From the NCBI RefSeq assembly GCF_015560805.1, contig NZ_JADMSO010000001.1, forward strand, positions 310,001-374,000: 64,000 nucleotides of DNA. Reading direction: 5' to 3'. Every line of letters starts with the position of its first letter. Position 1 is the first letter of the stretch. Position numbers and translations under genes: made by a program. This document shows positions 60,150-64,000 of this stretch, piece after piece. The notes under the pieces were generated by a model that worked only from the letters and a program-made list of their open reading frames with translations, had not been told where the DNA came from and searched no databases. The DNA is from Mediterraneibacter glycyrrhizinilyticus. Its GTDB lineage: Bacteria; Bacillota; Clostridia; Lachnospirales; Lachnospiraceae.

Positions 60150-62562
60150 AAATGCAATGCTGCCGCCGGAAAAAAGAGCGGAAATTTTATTAAAAGAAAT
60201 GTCTTTGGATGAAAAAATGGCACAGGTAAATGGTGTGTTTCCATTTGAGGAGCTTTTTTATGATATGAACGCGATCGATGCGATGACACCATTTGGAATC
60301 GGGGAAGTAAGTACGCTTGAAATGCGTCGTTTGGAAAAGTTAGAAGATGTTGCGAAATGGCAAAAAAATGTGCAGGAAATTGTAATGAAAAACAGTCCGC
60401 ATCACATTCCGGCAATTTTTCATATGGAAGGTTTATGCGGGGCCTTTATTCAGGATGCAACAAGTTTTCCGTCCGGAATAGGAAGAGCATCCGGTTGGGA
60501 TCCGGAATTAGAAGAACAGATTGCACAAATTGTGAGTAATCAGGAAGCGGTCTGTGGAATTACACATATTCTGGCGCCTGTTTTAGATATTTCAAGAGAT
60601 TCCAGAATGGGGCGTCAGGGAGAAACCTATGGAGAAGATCCGGTTTTGGCTTCTGCCTTGGGAAGCGCATATACAAAAGGGATTCAAGAAGGTGAAAAAG
60701 CGGGAAGGAAGACAGAGAGTGTAGCAAAACATTTTCTGGCATTTCATAACTCTGTGGCCGGAATCCACGGAACACATAGTGATACACCACCCAGATTGTT
60801 ACAGGAAATCTACGCAAAACCATTCCAGGCAGCAATTTCAGAGGCGGGATTGAAGGGAATTATGCCTTGTTATTGTTCGATCGATGGTGTTCCGGCATCC
60901 GCATCTTATGAAATACTGACTAAATTGTTAAGAGAAGATATGGGATTCGACGGGGTATGCATCAGTGATTATGGCGCTGTCGGAAATGTCCATAATGTGC
61001 ACCATGTTGGTGAAACAGCAGCGGAAGCCGGAGCAATGTGTATGAAAGCAGGAATGGATATAGAGCTTCCGAATACGACCGGCTACAATGCAGAGTTAAA
61101 GAAGAAGTTTGAGAATGGAGAAGAAGATATTGCGATATTAGATGCATTGGTATTGCGGGTATTAACTGCAAAATTTCGAATGGGATTATTCGAGCATCCA
61201 TTTGCTTTGCAGGGAGAAGAACTAAAACAGGCATTTTATAGTAAAGAGGCAAGACAGATTTCTCTTCGTTCGGCAATGGAGTCCCTTGTTTTATTAAAAA
61301 ATGATGGGACATTGCCGCTAAAAAAGACAATGAAAAAGATTGCAGTGATCGGACCACATGCCAATAGTGCAAGAAAATTTTTTGGCGGATATACTCATAT
61401 GTGTATGGTTGAATCGACATATGCAATTGAGAATTCTATTGCAGGTGTCAGTGGGTGTAAAAATCCGGAAAATAAGGAAATTGTAGTTGTTCCGGGAACC
61501 AATATTCAATCAGATGAAACGGAAGAATTTGATCGTATTTTAAAAGTACAGAAACCGGAATGCAGAAGTTTATTAGAGGAGTTACAAATACAATATCCGG
61601 ACACGGAATTTATTTATGCATATGGTTATCCGATCGCCGGAGAAGATGAATCCGGTTTTGAAGAAGCCTTACAGGCAATAGAAGAAGCGGATGCGGCGAT
61701 TTTGACGTTGGGAGGAAAGCATGGAACTTGTTCGATGGCATCGATGGGAGAGGGAATCGATGCAAGCGATATTAATCTTCCGGGATGTCAGGATAAATTT
61801 ATCTTTGCCGCTTCAAAATTAAAGAAGCCGTTGATCGGAGTACACTTTAATGGACGTCCTATATCCAGCGATGCAGCCGATTGTTATCTTCATGCAATTC
61901 TTGAAGCCTGGAATCCTTCTGAGACAGGCGCGGAGGCGATTACAAAGGTTCTGTTCGGAGAGTATAATCCGGGCGGGAAACTGCCGCTGACAGTGGCATA
62001 CCATGCAGGACAGATACCGATTTATTATAATCATGCAAATGGTTCTGCATGGCATCAAAGCGGCAGCATCGGTTTTGCAAATTACGTTGATCTTCCGCAC
62101 AGACCAAGGTACTTTTTCGGGCATGGACTTTCTTATACCACGTTTGAGTATAGTGAGTTGAAATTGAATAAAACGGAAGTTGAACCGGAAGAAACGATTT
62201 GTATAGAAGCAATGATCAAAAACACCGGAAAAGTAGTGGGAGATGAAGTTGTTCAACTATATTTGGTTGATCGGTATGCAAGTATGACACGACCTGTAAA
62301 AGAATTAGCCGGATTTAAAAGAATAACATTACAGCCGGGAGAGGCGAAAAAAGTAATCTTTGAGGTAGAGGCAAGCCAGATGGCATTTTTAGATTTGGAG
62401 ATGAAGTGGAAAGTTGAAAAGGGAATGATCGGCGTGGAAGTAGGAAGTTCTTCGGAAGATATTAGATTGAACGGAGAGTTTGAAATTAAGAACAGCCGTT
62501 GGATTTCAGGAAAAGACAGAGGATTTTATGCGAAAGTAAAAATGGAGAGTGAGACCTTATGA
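60133..62562 (+). CDS. GH3 glycoside hydrolase (canonical order)
   Basis: 809 residues: TIM barrel (LAPVLDISRDSRMGRQGETYGEDP, ESVAKHFLAFHNS), nucleophile Asp in VCISDYGAV (about 279), alpha/beta sandwich domain (SLVLLKNDGTLPL, LEAWNPSETGAEAITKVLFGEYNPGGKLP) and C-terminal fibronectin-III-like domain (LSYTTFEYSEL, DEVVQLYLVD). No signal peptide, so intracellular. It overlaps the rhamnosidase gene by 17 bp and the next GH3 gene by 4 bp, so translation is coupled. Probably a beta-glucosidase or xylosidase. Confidence 0.93.
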   Translation: MKNGYKNAMLPPEKRAEILLKEMSLDEKMAQVNGVFPFEELFYDMNAIDAMTPFGIGEVSTLEMRRLEKLEDVAKWQKNVQEIVMKNSPHHIPAIFHMEGLCGAFIQDATSFPSGIGRASGWDPELEEQIAQIVSNQEAVCGITHILAPVLDISRDSRMGRQGETYGEDPVLASALGSAYTKGIQEGEKAGRKTESVAKHFLAFHNSVAGIHGTHSDTPPRLLQEIYAKPFQAAISEAGLKGIMPCYCSIDGVPASASYEILTKLLREDMGFDGVCISDYGAVGNVHNVHHVGETAAEAGAMCMKAGMDIELPNTTGYNAELKKKFENGEEDIAILDALVLRVLTAKFRMGLFEHPFALQGEELKQAFYSKEARQISLRSAMESLVLLKNDGTLPLKKTMKKIAVIGPHANSARKFFGGYTHMCMVESTYAIENSIAGVSGCKNPENKEIVVVPGTNIQSDETEEFDRILKVQKPECRSLLEELQIQYPDTEFIYAYGYPIAGEDESGFEEALQAIEEADAAILTLGGKHGTCSMASMGEGIDASDINLPGCQDKFIFAASKLKKPLIGVHFNGRPISSDAADCYLHAILEAWNPSETGAEAITKVLFGEYNPGGKLPLTVAYHAGQIPIYYNHANGSAWHQSGSIGFANYVDLPHRPRYFFGHGLSYTTFEYSELKLNKTEVEPEETICIEAMIKNTGKVVGDEVVQLYLVDRYASMTRPVKELAGFKRITLQPGEAKKVIFEVEASQMAFLDLEMKWKVEKGMIGVEVGSSSEDIRLNGEFEIKNSRWISGKDRGFYAKVKMESETL

Positions 62563-64000
62563 ATAAACAGGCAGTTGCAAAAAAAATTGCAGAAGAATCG
62601 ATGGTATTGTTGAAAAATGAAGAAAATGTACTTCCGTTGGATCTGAATACAACAACTGCAGTTTTTGGAAGGGCACAAATAGATATGATTTATTCGGGAA
62701 ACGGTTCCGGAGCTGCTTATGTAGAAGGAAAGAAAAATATATTGGAAGCATTGGAAGAGGCGGGAATCAATACAGTTAAAAGTTTGAAGTCCTTCTATTT
62801 AAAAAGTATTGAAGAAGATAGGAAAGAACCAAAAGACACGATTGACTGGTCGAAGCTGGAGAAGATGTCGAATTGCGGATGGATGTATGAGATTTTCGGG
62901 AAGTATCATGCGCCGGAAAAAGAATTTTCGGTACCGGAAAAATTACTTCAAGATGCCGGCAGACAGACAAAAACAGCAATGATCGTATTAGGACGAAATG
63001 CCGGAGGGGAAGAGTGTGACAGACATTTACAAGAAGATTATTATTTGACGGAGTCGGAACAGCAATTAATCGATCAAGTATGCGAAAATTTTTCTACGGT
63101 TATTTTAATTTTAAATATAAATGGACTTATAGACCTCTCATGGACAGAAAAAAAGCAGATAAAGGGAATACTGTTTATCGGTATTCCTGGAGAAGAGGGG
63201 GCAGGAGCGTTAGCGGATCTTATAGTGGGAAAGGCAAATCCATCCGGAAAACTGCCCTTTACGATTGCAAAGACATATCATGATTATCCGGCATGGAAGG
63301 ATTTTAGTTGGAATAAAGATGATCCGGGACAGTTGCTTACCTATGAAAGTTATGGACTGGATGCGGCTGAAAACGGAAGTGTGAAATATGAAAAAAGTCC
63401 GGTGACGGTTTATCGTGAAAATATATATCTTGGCTATCGATATTTTGATTCTTTTCAGGTAGAACCATTGTTTCCGTTTGGATATGGTTTATCCTATACA
63501 GAGTTTTCGGTTCGGTTGGAAAATATTTACACGTCAAATGAAAATATATCTTTAGAAGTTGCAGTAAAAAATACCGGAACCAGAATGGGGAAGGAGGTCG
63601 TACAAGTTTACGTATCAAAATGTAAATGCGAAAGCGAGCAAGTATATCAGGAATTGAAAGGATTTGAAAAGACAGAAATTATTCAGCCGGAAGAAGAAAC
63701 GAGGATATATATAAAAATTCCTTGGGAGGAAATGGCTACTTATGTAGAAGAAAAAGCATCTTATATAATAGAAAAGGGAACTTACTTTTTAAGAGTCGGA
63801 ACTTCTTCTAAAAAAACAGAACCAATGGTTGAAATTGAATTAAAAGAAGATATTCTGACAGAAAAATGTTCAAATAAGTTAATGCCGCAACCATGTAATC
63901 AGGGGAAAGTACCATTTATTGTGGCAAAACAGAAAGAGCAGACATGTACATGTAAATATAAGATAAACTTAGAAAAGGTTGTCGGAAAAAGCCGGGATAA
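62559..64000 (+). CDS. GH3 glycoside hydrolase, permuted order, 3' end outside window
   Basis: Open from ATG 62559 to the window end (480 residues visible), overlapping the preceding stop as ATGA. It begins with the GH3 alpha/beta sandwich (AEESMVLLKNEENVLPLD, IPGEEGAGALADLIVGKANP) and a fibronectin-III-like region (YLGYRYFDSF, LFPFGYGLSYTEFS), so the TIM barrel should lie beyond the edge, as in the GH3 at 10296. No internal stop is seen. A second GH3 in the same operon may cut a different linkage. Confidence 0.87.
   Translation, partial: MNKQAVAKKIAEESMVLLKNEENVLPLDLNTTTAVFGRAQIDMIYSGNGSGAAYVEGKKNILEALEEAGINTVKSLKSFYLKSIEEDRKEPKDTIDWSKLEKMSNCGWMYEIFGKYHAPEKEFSVPEKLLQDAGRQTKTAMIVLGRNAGGEECDRHLQEDYYLTESEQQLIDQVCENFSTVILILNINGLIDLSWTEKKQIKGILFIGIPGEEGAGALADLIVGKANPSGKLPFTIAKTYHDYPAWKDFSWNKDDPGQLLTYESYGLDAAENGSVKYEKSPVTVYRENIYLGYRYFDSFQVEPLFPFGYGLSYTEFSVRLENIYTSNENISLEVAVKNTGTRMGKEVVQVYVSKCKCESEQVYQELKGFEKTEIIQPEEETRIYIKIPWEEMATYVEEKASYIIEKGTYFLRVGTSSKKTEPMVEIELKEDILTEKCSNKLMPQPCNQGKVPFIVAKQKEQTCTCKYKINLEKVVGKSRD

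Overview
The window looks like chromosomal DNA from a gut-type Firmicute of the class Clostridia, most likely family Lachnospiraceae. This rests on strong AGGAGG-type ribosome sites, A/T-rich intergenic spacers with intrinsic terminators, GPH and LplB/YtcP-type sugar transporters, YesM/YesN signalling, many glycoside hydrolases, Fe-S/flavin redox genes and a CD1871A-type small CXXC protein. No genus can be proved from the sequence alone.

Layout. (1) 1-10.1 kb is mostly housekeeping: the end of a PfkB sugar kinase, a LytTR response regulator, dapF, tRNA-Gln and tRNA-Pro, a minus-strand TlpA / CXXC / NapH-like redox trio, a 1-phosphofructokinase, an ABC-F ATPase, a parvulin and small genes. (2) 10.3-19.5 kb holds a domain-permuted GH3, a GPH transporter and two tandem AraC-GH39 fusion proteins whose GH39 acid/base residue appears lost. 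(3) 19.6-33.0 kb is a long plus-strand run resembling the known C-glycoside (puerarin) cleaving system: two xylose-isomerase-like TIM barrels, two Gfo/Idh/MocA oxidoreductases (one DgpA-like), a DgpB-like small subunit followed by its DgpC-like partner, then nitroreductase, FAD flavoprotein, SnoaL-like protein, MFS transporter, ROK sugar kinase and a two-gene Fe-S/flavin electron-transfer module. (4) 33.0-43.1 kb has a 276-bp foldable intergenic element, a VOC protein, an AAA/DUF4143 ATPase flanked by a 22-bp direct repeat (an apparent insertion), and a divergent TetR-acpS // CocE hydrolase-ACP-Pta-MFS-Old Yellow Enzyme locus around a nested dyad operator. (5) 43.1-64 kb is visibly more A/T-rich and encodes an AraC regulator, a clan GH-A hydrolase, a GPH transporter, a YesMN two-component system, an LplB/YtcP-type ABC importer, and GH94, GH78 and two GH3 enzymes, the last cut by the window end.

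How the parts could work together (inference). The right-hand locus could import and trim O-linked rhamnosyl/glucosyl residues. The 19.6-29.6 kb genes could oxidise the sugar of a C- or O-glycoside at C3, eliminate the aglycone, reduce the 3-keto sugar and phosphorylate it. The Fe-S/flavin module, FAD flavoprotein and Old Yellow Enzyme could reduce the aglycone. The TetR/AcpS/ACP/Pta/CocE locus, with an atypical carrier protein next to its own phosphopantetheinyl transferase, is the part I cannot match to a described pathway and is the best candidate for a new system.
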